47,087 nucleotides of DNA from Deltaproteobacteria bacterium (GTDB lineage Bacteria; Desulfobacterota; Syntrophobacteria; Syntrophobacterales; Syntrophobacteraceae). Of this stretch, positions 26,213-34,964 are shown piece by piece. Every line of letters starts with the position of its first letter. Within the stretch, counting starts at the first letter, position 1. Position numbers and translations under genes: made by a program. The stretch lies in NCBI GenBank assembly GCA_021777755.1, contig JAJYDE010000032.1, positions 1-47,087 of the forward strand, in the 5' to 3' direction. The notes under the pieces were generated by a model. That model was not told the DNA's origin. It saw nothing but the letters and a program-made list of their open reading frames with translations, and searched no databases.

Positions 26213-26500
26213 TTAAATGTTAATCAATTCGATCTCACGAGTCGAAAGCTCGGCCAGGCCGAGAGAGTCCATGAAATCGATTATCCGGTCCAGAAGCGAA
26301 TTGAGCACCCGAGCGTCGTTGCCAACGGCCGCAACAGCGATGGAGGCCCGCTGGTAGACGTCTTGATCGGCTACTTCGGCAACACTGACATTGAAACGGT
26401 TGCGGCTCTTTTCCACCAGGCTCTTGACGATTCTTCGCTTGTCCTTGAGCGAATGGATTTCATGAAGCCTGAAGACCACGAGGGCCACAGCGACGGTCAT
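26213..26500 (-). CDS. ylxP: DUF503 / YlxP family protein
   Basis: 95 residues with the DUF503 pattern: RLHEIHSLKDKRRIVKSL, then NRFNVSVAEVADQD, and an alternating strand/helix end. The function is not established; the conserved place is between infB and rbfA, as here. The ATG at 26500, eight bases after the IF-2 stop and preceded by TGAGGCG, replaces a longer frame that overlaps infB. Confidence 0.92.
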   Translation of the reverse strand: MTVAVALVVFRLHEIHSLKDKRRIVKSLVEKSRNRFNVSVAEVADQDVYQRASIAVAAVGNDARVLNSLLDRIIDFMDSLGLAELSTREIELINI

Positions 26501-26507
26501 GCTCGCC

Positions 26508-29387
26508 TCATGAACCCGCCCGGCGTTCGTGCTCGGGTTCATAGACCTGCTTTATCTCCTGGATCTCGTAGGCTTCGAGGATGTCGCGATCCTTGATGTC
26601 ATTAAAGTTTTCGATCCCTATGCCGCATTCAAAGCCGGCCTTGACCTCTTTGACATCATCTTTGAACCGTCTAAGGGAGCTGATCTTCCCGTCATAGACG
26701 ACCACATTGTCACGCAAAACCCTCGCCCTGGCGTTTCTTTCCACGTGACCGTCAAGGACCGAACAGCCGGCGATCATACCGATCTTGGGCACATGGAACG
26801 TTTGCCTTACTTCCGCGCGGCCGATCACATTTTCCTTGTAGATGGGTTTGAGCATTCCGACTATGGCGCTCCTGATGTCGTCCAGGAGTTGATAGATGAC
26901 ATCATAGTAGCGAATATCGACCGTTTCCTGGTCGGACAATTCCTGCACCTTGGCATCGGAGCGGATATTGAAGCCGATGATGATGGCATTGGAGGCCGAA
27001 GCGAGCATGACGTCGGTTTCGGTGATGGCCCCTGTGCCGTTGTGGATAATGTTGATCTTGACCTCGGAGGTCGACAGCTTGAGCAGCGAATCGACAATGG
27101 CCTCCAAAGAGCCCTGGACATCGGTTTTGACGATGAGCTTGAGTTCTTTGACCTCGCCTTCCTGGATTTGGGTAAACAGGTTTTCGAGGGTGATCTTGCT
27201 CGATCGGGAAAGCTCTCTTTCCCGAAGTTTCAAAAGCCTGTGTTCGGCAACGGTTCTGGCCTGCTTTTCATCGGCGAGAACGATAAAGTCGTCACCGGCG
27301 TTGGGAACTCCGGAAAAGCCCAGGACTTCGACGGGAATGGAGGGCGAGGCGGCTTCCACCCGATGGCCGCGACCATCGAACATGTTTCGGACCCGGCCCG
27401 AATAAATTCCACAGACATAGACGTCGCCAGCCTTGAGGGTGCCGTCCTGGACCAGGACCGTGGCCACGGGTCCGCGCCCCTTGTCCAGCTTGGCCTCGAT
27501 GACTCTTCCGCGGGCCATCTTGTTGGGATTGGCCTTGAGTTCGAGCAGTTCGGCCTGCAGGAGCACCATTTCAAGCAGTTCTTCGATCCCCTGCCTTTTT
27601 TTGGCCGATATTTCCACCATGGTGGTCGGACCGCCCCATTCTTCGGGCACAAGTCCGTGATCGGAGAGTTCGCGTTTTACTCTATCTATATTGGCGTTGG
27701 GTTTGTCGATCTTGTTTATTGCGACTATGATCGGGACCTCGGCGGCCTTGGCGTGATTTATGGCTTCAACTGTTTGTTGCATCACGCCGTCATCGGCGGC
27801 CACAACGAGGATGACCGTGTCGGTAACCTTGGCGCCCCTTGCGCGCATGGAGGTAAAAGCCTCGTGGCCGGGGGTGTCGAGGAATATGATATCGCCCTTG
27901 TCGAGGCTGACGTGATAGGCCCCTATGTGTTGGGTAATGCCTCCGGCTTCGCCCTCGATCACCTTGGTATCGCGTATGGCGTCAAGAAGAGAAGTCTTGC
28001 CGTGATCGACATGGCCCATGACGGTGACAACGGGAGGCCTGTGGAGCAATTCTTCGGCACGGTCTTCCTTGATCTGGAGAACATCGTCTTCTTCGAAGGC
28101 GGTCTTTTCGACCTCGAACTCGAAATCCGAGGCTACCAGGGCCGCGGTTTCGAAATCGAGCGCCTGGTTGATGTTGGCCTGAAGACCGAGCAAGAGCAAT
28201 TTTTTTAGCACCTCGCTCGCCTTCATGCCCATCTGGCGGGCAAGATTGGCAACCGTTATGGCCTCGTCGATCTTTATGCGCTTGCGGCCAACCTTCTGTA
28301 CGACCGGTTCGGGCTTGGGCGGTTCCTTGGCTGCGTGTCTGCCTCCTCTGGACCTGCCGCGGTCGTCTTGAGCCGCCAACTCTTTTTTGGTGTAAAGGTC
28401 CTCTTTCTGAAAAACTTCCTTGCGACGGCCGGGTTTGGCTTTTTCCGCCTCTTTGCGTTTCTGATCCTTAATGGCCGGATCGACAATTTCAGTGCCTTTG
28501 GCTACAAACCGGGCGGCCAGATCGGTAAGATCGGGTTCGGTTTCCTCTTCGGGTTCCTCGCCCATCAACTCGGGAAGTTTGATGATTCTTGCCGGCTCTT
28601 CTCTTTTGGCCTTCTTACGCCTTCGTTTCTTTCCCTTCTTGCGGCCCTTGTCATCATCGTCCTCCTCCTCGGTGGTCGTGGCGGCCTGGGGCAGGGCAGC
28701 CACGGGCGGCTTTTCCGGGACGATAACCGGGATAAGCGGCGGGGGCGGGGAGACCGGTTGGGCCTTCGCCGCGGGCTTGAGTTCTTCCCGAGGGGGAGGG
28801 GCGGGTTCCACCCTGGGTGGGGCCGGCTTGACGATTCTTGCGGCTTCGAACTTGCGCTCGGGCTGCACGGGCTGTTTTCCCTTCTCGGGGATGTCCTTTT
28901 CCTCGACCGATTCGGCCGGCTGAGCGGTTTCCATTTCTTCATCCGTCGTATCGGTTTGGAGCAGTTCGACCCCGTCGGGCGCCTCGGCCACGGGGGGGGC
29001 GACCGCGGCGTGGACTTCGCCGGCCCGTTCGGCAACATCTGCCTGGATATCCATGGGGGGGGCAACTTCGACCGGGGGCGTTTCAAAAACCTCAGGGGCC
29101 GATTGAGAAGGCAAATCTTGCGCCGCCGCCTGGGGTGCTTCAGGCTCGGGCTGGGCATCAACTTTTTTTCGCCTTCGGATCACTTCCCTGCCAATGCGCT
29201 TTTCTTCAACCTTTTCGGCCCCAAGACGCGCTTCGGAGAATTCCTGCCTGATCTTTAAGACCGCGCTTTCGGATAGCGGGCTCATATGATTTTTCACCGA
29301 AAAGCCCAACTTTTCGATTCGCTCGATCAAGCCTTTGTTGTCAATGTTTAACTCTTTTGCGAGTTCATGCACCCTTAGTCTCGTCAT
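26508..29387 (-). CDS. infB: translation initiation factor IF-2
   Basis: This 959-residue GTPase places initiator tRNA on the 30S subunit. The N-terminal IF2_N domain is [20 protein letters not shown] long low-complexity region (about 90-370) is rich in Pro, Glu, Ala and Lys, with a [10 protein letters not shown] basic patch. The second IF2_N is near 400, and the G domain starts near 456 with [15 protein letters not shown] and NKID. Domains II to IV complete the C terminus. The start ATG at 29387 follows GAGGGGG; an upstream frame to 29525 overlaps ylxR and is rejected. Confidence 0.98.
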   Translation of the reverse strand: MTRLRVHELAKELNIDNKGLIERIEKLGFSVKNHMSPLSESAVLKIRQEFSEARLGAEKVEEKRIGREVIRRRKKVDAQPEPEAPQAAAQDLPSQSAPEVFETPPVEVAPPMDIQADVAERAGEVHAAVAPPVAEAPDGVELLQTDTTDEEMETAQPAESVEEKDIPEKGKQPVQPERKFEAARIVKPAPPRVEPAPPPREELKPAAKAQPVSPPPPLIPVIVPEKPPVAALPQAATTTEEEDDDDKGRKKGKKRRRKKAKREEPARIIKLPELMGEEPEEETEPDLTDLAARFVAKGTEIVDPAIKDQKRKEAEKAKPGRRKEVFQKEDLYTKKELAAQDDRGRSRGGRHAAKEPPKPEPVVQKVGRKRIKIDEAITVANLARQMGMKASEVLKKLLLLGLQANINQALDFETAALVASDFEFEVEKTAFEEDDVLQIKEDRAEELLHRPPVVTVMGHVDHGKTSLLDAIRDTKVIEGEAGGITQHIGAYHVSLDKGDIIFLDTPGHEAFTSMRARGAKVTDTVILVVAADDGVMQQTVEAINHAKAAEVPIIVAINKIDKPNANIDRVKRELSDHGLVPEEWGGPTTMVEISAKKRQGIEELLEMVLLQAELLELKANPNKMARGRVIEAKLDKGRGPVATVLVQDGTLKAGDVYVCGIYSGRVRNMFDGRGHRVEAASPSIPVEVLGFSGVPNAGDDFIVLADEKQARTVAEHRLLKLRERELSRSSKITLENLFTQIQEGEVKELKLIVKTDVQGSLEAIVDSLLKLSTSEVKINIIHNGTGAITETDVMLASASNAIIIGFNIRSDAKVQELSDQETVDIRYYDVIYQLLDDIRSAIVGMLKPIYKENVIGRAEVRQTFHVPKIGMIAGCSVLDGHVERNARARVLRDNVVVYDGKISSLRRFKDDVKEVKAGFECGIGIENFNDIKDRDILEAYEIQEIKQVYEPEHERRAGS

Positions 29388-29421
29388 CAAAGATTCCCCC
29401 TCTGAAACGCTTCTTTCTTTT

Positions 29422-29670
29422 CTATTCATTAACTTTGGAGATGCAAATTTCTCTTGCCTCGCCTCGAAAGGCGCGTTGCATGCGCTTGTCCAGACGCACA
29501 CCGCGCAGACACTCCGGGCAGGCATAGGCGCCGCGCCCCTTCATCTTGTGGCGCGTATCCTCCAAAATCCGCCCGCTCTGCGCATCGAGCCCAAGTCGGA
29601 CGAGCCGGGCCCGGGGTCTTTTGCACATGCAGACAATGCAGGTGCGAACGGGTGTATGGCCGCGCTTCAA
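29422..29670 (-). CDS. ylxR: YlxR family RNA-binding protein (DUF448)
   Basis: 82 residues with the YlxR pattern: [18 protein letters not shown] at the N terminus, [11 protein letters not shown] in the middle and a basic C-terminal helix. It is believed to bind RNA and its gene sits between nusA and infB in many bacteria. The start is a TTG at 29670, six bases past the nusA stop, with GGAAGG just upstream. The CxxC-containing N-terminal part is conserved, so a later start is unlikely. Confidence 0.92.
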   Translation of the reverse strand: MKRGHTPVRTCIVCMCKRPRARLVRLGLDAQSGRILEDTRHKMKGRGAYACPECLRGVRLDKRMQRAFRGEAREICISKVNE

Positions 29671-29675
29671 GGGTC

Positions 29676-31049
29676 TTAGCCTTCCGGAGCCTGATCGGAG
29701 TCGGCATGCATTTCGGGGGGGCTGGCGAGGCCTTCCCCATCCGAATCGGCCTCCGACGGCTCGGGCTGATCCCCGGCTTGCGAGCCTTCTTCCTCGGCGG
29801 GCCCGTCTTGGACCTTTGTGCCAACAAGGGCCTGGACCTCCGTCTTCATTCTTTCCAGGGCGGAAGCCCCCATGCGCGTGGTGTCCTCGAGTTCGAGCAG
29901 TGAAGCATCGAGAAACTCCTCAAGGGAACCGATTCCCGATTCATAGAGCTTATCGGCCAATTCCGAGGAGATCCCCGGGATCCGAAGCAACCCCTGATAG
30001 CCGGCCTGCTTCTGCCTCTCATAGCGGCTTTCGCTCTTGACGTCGATGCGCCAGTTGGTCAGCTTGGAGGCCAGCCTGACATTTTGCCCCCTTTTGCCAA
30101 TGGCAAGGGAGAGCTGATCGTCGGGGACGATAACTTCCATGCTTCGGTTGGCCTGATCGACGATGACCTTGGAGATGATGGCGGGCGCCAGGGCATTAAC
30201 GACGAATTTGGCCGGGTCCATGTTCCAGGGGATGATGTCTATTTTTTCGCCGCGAAGCTCCTGGACCACGTTCTGGACCCGTGTTCCCTTCATCCCGACA
30301 CAGGCGCCCACGGGATCGACGTCGGAATCCTTGGATATGACGGCGATCTTTGCTCGCGAGCCCGGTTCGCGGGCCGCGCTGATAATGCTGACAATTCCCT
30401 CGGTTATCTCGGGCACCTCGGCATGAAAGAGCCGGATTAGAAAAAAGGGATGGGTGCGGCTGAGGACGATCTGGGGGCCCTTGCTGATCTTTTTAACTTC
30501 GAGCACGTAGGACCTTATGCGGTCGCCCTGTCGGAAAACTTCCCTTGGAATCTGCTCTTTTTGGGGCAAAATCGCTTCGGCCTGACCCACATTGACCAAA
30601 ATGGCGCTCTTGTCCACCCTTTGGACGATGCCGTTTACGATCTCACCCTTGCGGTTTTTGAACTCGTCATAGACCACTTCCCGTTCGGCATCCTTCATCT
30701 TCTGAATGATGACCTGCTTGGCTGACTGGGCGGCGATGCGCCCCAGCATCTCTGTTTCCATGCGGATGCCCAGTTCGTCGCCGACCTCGCTTTCCCCGTC
30801 GAGTTTTTGCGCTTCGGCCAAAAGCACTTCCTTGTCCGGGTCGTTGACCTCTTCGACGACTTCCTTGAACTGAAAGGCCTCTATTTCACCGTATTCCTCA
30901 TTAAAGGTTACATCCAGGTCCAACTTGGCCCCGTACCTTTTCCTGATGGCCGATTTGATAGCCTCTTCAAGGGTTTGTATCAGGGTCTGCCGGTCAATGC
31001 CCTTTTCTCTGCTGACCTGCTCGATCAACCGTTTGAGTTCACTGGCCAT
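29676..31049 (-). CDS. nusA: transcription termination/antitermination factor NusA
   Basis: A 457-residue protein with an N-terminal RNA-polymerase-binding domain, an S1 domain (IVNGIVQRVDKSAILVNVGQ), and two KH domains (VGACVGMKGTRVQNVVQEL; LAIGKRGQNVRLASKL). A helix-hairpin-helix tail (LLRIPGISSELADKLYE) and an acidic end complete it. It modulates pausing and termination. The start ATG at 31049 follows GGGAGG. It follows rimP by 53 bp and precedes ylxR. Confidence 0.97.
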   Translation of the reverse strand: MASELKRLIEQVSREKGIDRQTLIQTLEEAIKSAIRKRYGAKLDLDVTFNEEYGEIEAFQFKEVVEEVNDPDKEVLLAEAQKLDGESEVGDELGIRMETEMLGRIAAQSAKQVIIQKMKDAEREVVYDEFKNRKGEIVNGIVQRVDKSAILVNVGQAEAILPQKEQIPREVFRQGDRIRSYVLEVKKISKGPQIVLSRTHPFFLIRLFHAEVPEITEGIVSIISAAREPGSRAKIAVISKDSDVDPVGACVGMKGTRVQNVVQELRGEKIDIIPWNMDPAKFVVNALAPAIISKVIVDQANRSMEVIVPDDQLSLAIGKRGQNVRLASKLTNWRIDVKSESRYERQKQAGYQGLLRIPGISSELADKLYESGIGSLEEFLDASLLELEDTTRMGASALERMKTEVQALVGTKVQDGPAEEEGSQAGDQPEPSEADSDGEGLASPPEMHADSDQAPEG

Positions 31050-31102
31050 AAATGGAAAACACCTCCCATCAGTTCAAGATAATTCTTATCCCGGGCCGCC
31101 GG

Positions 31103-31600
31103 TTAGCGCGCTCTACGCTCCATCGATTCAAAGTATAACAGCCTGGCGCGCTCGATAAGTTCAATGTCGATCGAGTAGTCCCGGGATTCGCACTGGACAG
31201 TCACGGCCTGCTGGGAAACCTCCTTGAGCGCGCCTTTGAATTTGCGGCGGTTTTCCACCGGAGATATCGTCCGGACTTCAATTATATCGTCAATATGGTT
31301 TTGGAAATGCTCGATTTTTCGTAGCGGTCGATCAATGCCCGGCGAGGATACCTCCAGGTGGTAAGGATTGGGGATCACATCGGTCGAATCGAGCATATCA
31401 CCCACCAACCTGCTGATTCCGGCGCAGTCCTCCACCGTGATACCCCCTTGGGCGTCAAGAAAGATGCGCAGCACCCACCCGAGCGATTCCCGGCAATATT
31501 CAATGTCGAGGACCTCCATGTTGGCAGCGAGGATCGGAGGTTCCACAATTGTCCACAGCACTCCGATCAGTTCGCCTTGTTTAGTCAACTCCTGAGCCAA
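31103..31600 (-). CDS. rimP: ribosome maturation factor RimP
   Basis: 165 residues with the two-domain RimP layout (GWVLRIFLDAQGGITVEDCAG; YHLEVSSPGIDRPL). It assists 30S assembly. The start is a TTG at 31600 with GGAAGAGG eight bases upstream; the nearby ATG at 31627 is in another frame. An intrinsic terminator lies only 35 bp before the start (31635-31659), so expression may be controlled by readthrough. Confidence 0.95.
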   Translation of the reverse strand: MAQELTKQGELIGVLWTIVEPPILAANMEVLDIEYCRESLGWVLRIFLDAQGGITVEDCAGISRLVGDMLDSTDVIPNPYHLEVSSPGIDRPLRKIEHFQNHIDDIIEVRTISPVENRRKFKGALKEVSQQAVTVQCESRDYSIDIELIERARLLYFESMERRAR

Positions 31601-31634
31601 ATTGCAGCCTCTTCCAGTAATGGGCTCATGCCAT

Positions 31635-31659
31635 AAAAAAAAGCGGGTCTTAAACCCAC
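31635..31659 (-). terminator. intrinsic terminator/attenuator between tRNA-Gly and rimP
   Basis: On the minus strand: GTGGGT, loop TTAAG, ACCCGC, then eight T. It ends the tRNA transcript about 150 bases past the CCA end or limits readthrough into rimP-nusA. Confidence 0.8.
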
Positions 31660-31806
31660 TTCTTCTAGCAGACCGACAATGTTCAAATTCCAGTCAGGAA
31701 CAAACTCAGAATCCAGAATAGTTGTCATCCACTCATCGAAGCAGGCCTGAATACCAAGCCCCCTCAAAAAGGGAAACCCTTTCTTCGTGAAGGGAACATT
31801 TCGACC

Positions 31807-31882
31807 TGGAGCGGGCGACGGGATTCGAACCCGCGACCCCAAGCTTGGGAAGCTTGTGCTCTACCAACTGAGCTACACCCGC
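31807..31882 (-). tRNA. tRNA-Gly (anticodon CCC)
   Basis: A 76-base cloverleaf with acceptor GCGGGTG pairing to CGCCCGC (one G-U), D-arm GCTCAGTTGGTAGAGC, and anticodon stem CAAGC/GCTTG around the loop TTCCCAA, which gives anticodon CCC. The T-arm is GCGGGTTCGAATCCCGT, the discriminator is U and the 3' CCA is encoded. It reads GGG. It lies upstream of rimP-nusA on the same strand, like metY in the E. coli operon. Confidence 0.97.
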
Positions 31883-31901
31883 CAGTGAGCCGGAATATCT
31901 A

Positions 31902-31931
31902 ATTCTACAGGATGGTATCTTGAAGGGTCAA
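31902..31931 (-). promoter_or_regulatory. promoter of tRNA-Gly / rimP operon
   Basis: The -35 box TTGACC (31931-31926), an 18-base spacer and the -10 box TAGAAT (31907-31902) place transcription start about 12 bases ahead of the mature tRNA 5' end. Confidence 0.65.
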
Positions 31932-31996
31932 GAGAAAAGTGGCGGGTGGCGGGCAGCGGGTGGCGGGGAGCGGGTGGCGGGAAAGAAAAGTGGCGG
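31932..31996. repeat. GC-rich direct repeats upstream of the tRNA promoter
   Basis: Three near-identical copies of GCGGGTGGCGGG (the first starts as GGCGGGTGGCGGG), bracketed by two copies of AGAAAAGTGGCGG. The tract starts directly upstream of the -35 box of the tRNA promoter and lies between it and the 364-residue gene's stop codon. Confidence 0.7.
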
Positions 31997-32040
31997 ATAG
32001 AGGGGAGTAATTGTTGGATAAAAGGCGGTGCTTTCGGCGG

Positions 32041-33135
32041 CTACTCGCCACTGCGCCGCTCGCTCGATCCCCCGGTTTGTCCGGAAAAACCGAGCAAGAG
32101 GCCGTCGGCAAGAAGAGAACCGATGGTTTCAATGGTTTTTCGAAACGGGGTGTTTCTCACATATTTCCATCGCATGTCCGTGTTCAAATGCTCGGGCATC
32201 TTCAGGTTATAGTATACGGGAGGCATGAGTTTTTGCAAGTCGGAAGCATGTACCCTCAGCCAGGCGTCTCCGGAGGGAGCAATGTCGGTGAGGTATTCGA
32301 CGGCCACCTGCCCGTTGTCGAAAATGGTTGTGGTGAGCTTGCGGCCAGCCTGAAAGCTGCCCAAAACCGCGTCGGGAATCACCTCCGCCAGACGCCAGCC
32401 CGATAGAATGGCGTTTTGAGCCATATGGTTGACGCTGGAAGGGATCCCGTCGATCAGATCACCCAGAAAAGCCTCCTTGAGTTTGGATGCGCTGTAGGAA
32501 AGCCGGTTTTTAAAACCTTGGACGGCTTTTTGCGAACCCGGATGATAGGCGCCAAAGCTCAAAGCGGCCGCGAAGTCGCGGAAAAAATTTCCCACCGTCT
32601 TCAGCAGCCCGGTCTGCCGTCCCTGTCGAAGCTGATTTTTTTCATCCCTGTAGGAGATCGTACCGCCTTTGAAAATATTGGCGAAAAAGTTGCGGATATT
32701 TCCCACCACGCCAGAAATGTCCCTGCCTATGAGCCATGCCAGGGGCTTTTTTCCCCCCTTGGCCGCAATCTTTCCCTGATCGGGCGAATAATAACGGGCT
32801 CCGGGGTTTCGAAGCAACTGGTCCTCCTTGTATTTTTCCCAGCCGCTCATCCCTGGGGGGGCGGCGGGTTTTGCGGCGATCTGCTTTCCATAGGCGGCCC
32901 GTGCCCCCGACTTTGTCACCGCACTGTTGGATTTTGAAGACAAAGCAGTGGGGAGGGGAAAGGGCGCGACTTCGGGGGGCTTGTTTTCGGGCTGCGAAAA
33001 CGACTGTGAAATCAAAAGGGGCGGATTGGCGGTTTGAAGGGCTTGGTCAAAGCTTTGACCTCCCTTCAAACGAGATGCCTCCACCTGTTGAGCCTGTGGG
33101 GGAAGGCCTGTGTAGCAGACGGGGCAAGGTTTCAT
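32041..33135 (-). CDS. unrecognised 364-residue protein
   Basis: I do not recognise a characterised family. The N terminus carries a lone CPVC pair (Cys4, Cys7) and a disordered Pro/Ala/Ser/Gln-rich stretch to about 95. The middle is Phe/Gly/Lys-rich (NIRNFFANIFKGG; GNFFRDFAAALSFGAY). The last 130 residues look like a folded domain (NHMAQNAILSGWRLAEVIPDA; AVEYLTDIAPSGDAWLRVHA). There is no signal peptide or clear membrane span. The ATG at 33135 follows GGGGAGAAA. The gene is alone on its strand between the tRNA promoter and the zinc-finger gene. Codon use looks native. A structural or secreted-effector role would be guesswork. Confidence 0.75.
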   Translation of the reverse strand: MKPCPVCYTGLPPQAQQVEASRLKGGQSFDQALQTANPPLLISQSFSQPENKPPEVAPFPLPTALSSKSNSAVTKSGARAAYGKQIAAKPAAPPGMSGWEKYKEDQLLRNPGARYYSPDQGKIAAKGGKKPLAWLIGRDISGVVGNIRNFFANIFKGGTISYRDEKNQLRQGRQTGLLKTVGNFFRDFAAALSFGAYHPGSQKAVQGFKNRLSYSASKLKEAFLGDLIDGIPSSVNHMAQNAILSGWRLAEVIPDAVLGSFQAGRKLTTTIFDNGQVAVEYLTDIAPSGDAWLRVHASDLQKLMPPVYYNLKMPEHLNTDMRWKYVRNTPFRKTIETIGSLLADGLLLGFSGQTGGSSERRSGE

Positions 33136-33257
33136 TTTCTCCCCGGATTCGGTTGAAACAGTTTGTTCAAATCGCTTGGGACCCTTTGTCGATCAATTGT
33201 TGAGCAATCATCGTGCCAACTCCTCGGGCAAGAATGGGCAGGCGTGATCCTGCGAGT

Positions 33258-33290
33258 CCCCGATCCATCGGGGGATTAAATTTATATAAT
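33258..33290 (+). promoter_or_regulatory. palindrome plus -10 box upstream of the DksA/TraR-type gene
   Basis: CCCCGATCCATCGGGG (33258-33273) is symmetric with a two-base centre. Eleven bases later lies a perfect TATAAT (33285-33290). The palindrome covers the place where a -35 box would be, and no good -35 exists, which is typical of a regulator-controlled promoter. Confidence 0.45.
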
Positions 33291-33384
33291 CGCCATGTTG
33301 TCGCCATACGGATGTAACAAGGGCGAGGCATGCTTGGATGAAATCGAAAGAATCGGTTCCTTAACTCAATAGAAAGGGCCAGGG

Positions 33385-33774
33385 ATGGACGAAAGTAGTT
33401 TGAGAGATTTCAGGGAGCTTTTGGAATGCGGCATGAGGGGACTTTCGAGTAGCGGTCGCAGACCTCACTCGATGCTCTCCGATCACTGCGCAAACGATCC
33501 GATGGACGAGGTGGATATGGCCTCTCACCATCGCGACCAGGCGCTCGTTCACACCTTTCAGCATCGTCACAACCAGCTGGCACAGGAAATCAGCTCCGCC
33601 TTGCAGCGCATCGAGGAGGGGGAATTCGGAACTTGCTGCATTTGTTCGAACTCAATAGGGCTCGGTCGCCTTCGGGCGCGCCCGACCGCCATGCTTTGCA
33701 TACGGTGCCAGCAGGCGATGGAATCGGTCAAACGGCGTTTTGCGGGCGCCCGAGGTGGTCGTGGCCGGGCATGA
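33385..33774 (+). CDS. DksA/TraR-type C4 zinc finger protein
   Basis: A 129-residue protein with a helical N-terminal half (FQHRHNQLAQEISSALQRIEEGEFG) and a C4 zinc finger: Cys84 and Cys87 (in CCICSN), then Cys105 and Cys108 (in LCIRCQ). This is the DksA/TraR/YocK arrangement, which suggests binding to RNA polymerase's secondary channel. The N-terminal acidic tip residues of E. coli DksA are not obvious, so the regulatory mode may differ. A basic Gly/Arg tail ends the protein. The start ATG at 33385 follows AGAAAGGGCCAGGG. Transcription converges with the YtaF-like gene. Confidence 0.88.
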   Translation: MDESSLRDFRELLECGMRGLSSSGRRPHSMLSDHCANDPMDEVDMASHHRDQALVHTFQHRHNQLAQEISSALQRIEEGEFGTCCICSNSIGLGRLRARPTAMLCIRCQQAMESVKRRFAGARGGRGRA

Positions 33775-33819
33775 GGCTAGACCGTGAACACCTCGGGAGG
33801 TTTTCGGACTTGAGGCGAG

Positions 33820-34476
33820 CTACATGAAAAGGTCGAAAATACCCAGGCCGATGAGGATGACGCCCGCGGCAAGTCCGGAAAACCTGCCAAAGAGCCGGTT
33901 GCCATAGCGGTCGCCGGCCATAATGCCCAAGAGTATCGTGGCGATACTGAAAATGAACACGAACAGGGCAAGCCACACGATGTTCAAACCGATCAGCCCG
34001 GCGCCAACACCGTTGGCGACATTGTTCAAGGTTAGAGCCAACCCCAGCAGCGCACCTTCCTTAAGATCGATATGTTTGGACAGATCGCTGTCCGCGAGGC
34101 AGGGGTTGTCAAGGATGGAAAGAAGCTTGCGGAAAGAGGAGTCGGGCTTTCGAGCCCGCGGCGCCTCGCCCGGACTGTCGCGCAAAGCGCTTCCCGATGA
34201 GGCCATGAAGTCGTAGATGGCGACCCAAAGGCCCGCACAGATCAATATCGCCGATCCCAAAGCATTGGCTGTCCGCGGTTTTAGAAAAACATGCATGCTT
34301 TTTCCGAAAGCGGCCGAAAGAAGCGTTCCGGCCGTCGTGATAACGGCTATCAGCAGATTGGAACTGAAAGGGATTGATATCTTTCGCGCTCCATAAGCCA
34401 TGCCGATTCCAATATTGTCGAGATTGCAGGATATCGACATCAGGATAATGAAGGAGAATTCGGTCTCTTTTACCAT
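33820..34476 (-). CDS. YtaF/MntP-like multi-pass membrane protein
   Basis: A 218-residue membrane protein of the MntP/YtaF (DUF204) group with two repeats: SFIILMSISCNLDNIGIGMAYG and the later ALLGLALTLNNVANGVGAGLIGLN. Both keep the Asn/Asp-Asn-Gly pattern that lines the transport path in MntP. About six membrane segments are interrupted by a charged loop (about 115-150). It could be a manganese or other cation exporter; YtaF-type members have no confirmed substrate. The ATG at 34476 follows AAAGGG; a longer frame to 34524 overlaps the next gene. Confidence 0.82.
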   Translation of the reverse strand: MVKETEFSFIILMSISCNLDNIGIGMAYGARKISIPFSSNLLIAVITTAGTLLSAAFGKSMHVFLKPRTANALGSAILICAGLWVAIYDFMASSGSALRDSPGEAPRARKPDSSFRKLLSILDNPCLADSDLSKHIDLKEGALLGLALTLNNVANGVGAGLIGLNIVWLALFVFIFSIATILLGIMAGDRYGNRLFGRFSGLAAGVILIGLGIFDLFM

Positions 34477-34513
34477 CTTTTGCCCTTTGGCTCCCGGAGG
34501 AGCGGTGTCCCGC

Positions 34514-34804
34514 TTACGGTGCAAACAACAACAGGAATTGAGCGGCTGTGAGTTTTTGGAAGGTTCTGCAAGCGGGATAGTCCGAGCATCTGAATCGGAC
34601 CTCCCCCGGAGCCTTCCTGTAAATATGCATTTTCTTCCCGCAGGCCGGACATGCCGGTCTCAATTTCAATTCGGCCTCGGAACCATCCGCGAATTGCCTG
34701 CCGCACATCAGGCATCGGAATCGCTGCTTGCCGTGTCTTGTCCTGCCATATTTATACAAGGCTTCACAATCGCACTGCGGGCATTTTAGCGCTGGTTTCA
34801 GCAT
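34514..34804 (-). CDS. double zinc-ribbon protein (InsA-like plus topoisomerase-type finger)
   Basis: 96 residues with two zinc-binding modules. The first is C8-x2-C11 ... C31-x2-C34 with YGRTRHGKQRFRC, the pattern of the InsA N-terminal zinc ribbon of IS1-type transposases. The second is C52-x2-C55 ... C73 and C79 (FRCSDYPAC), like the C4 finger of type IA topoisomerases. There is no catalytic domain and no flanking inverted repeats, so it is not an insertion sequence. The ribosome binding site is weak. Nucleic-acid binding is likely; the role is unknown. Confidence 0.7.
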   Translation of the reverse strand: MLKPALKCPQCDCEALYKYGRTRHGKQRFRCLMCGRQFADGSEAELKLRPACPACGKKMHIYRKAPGEVRFRCSDYPACRTFQKLTAAQFLLLFAP

Positions 34805-34964
34805 GGTCGCTACTCGGGGTGACTGTCAGGCAAAAGGCGCATGGGCGCCGGGTCGGCTTTTCCAGTTGCAGTTTCAATAGCAACGCGATTCTACATTCGA
34901 GTCGTTACGATGTCCCGGCGGAGCGGTTACGATCGTGTTACAAAAGGCCTGGGCCGGGCCATGT

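Noticed and set aside
26529-28208. 559-codon plus-strand open frame
   Set aside because: It lies wholly antisense to infB, whose domains are clear, and its translation is Asp/Gly/Val-rich in the style of an antisense shadow.
28335-29258. 307-codon plus-strand open frame
   Set aside because: Antisense to the low-complexity region of infB, giving a Gly/Leu/Arg-rich shadow.
31585-31842. 85-codon minus-strand open frame through the tRNA 3' end
   Set aside because: It runs through the tRNA-Gly gene and the intrinsic terminator and overlaps the start of rimP in another frame.
31932-31996. CRISPR array
   Set aside because: The repeats are 12-13 bases and adjacent, without unique spacers of regular size.
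34514-34804. An IS1-type insertion sequence
   Set aside because: Only an InsA-like zinc ribbon is present; there is no transposase catalytic domain, terminal inverted repeat or target duplication.
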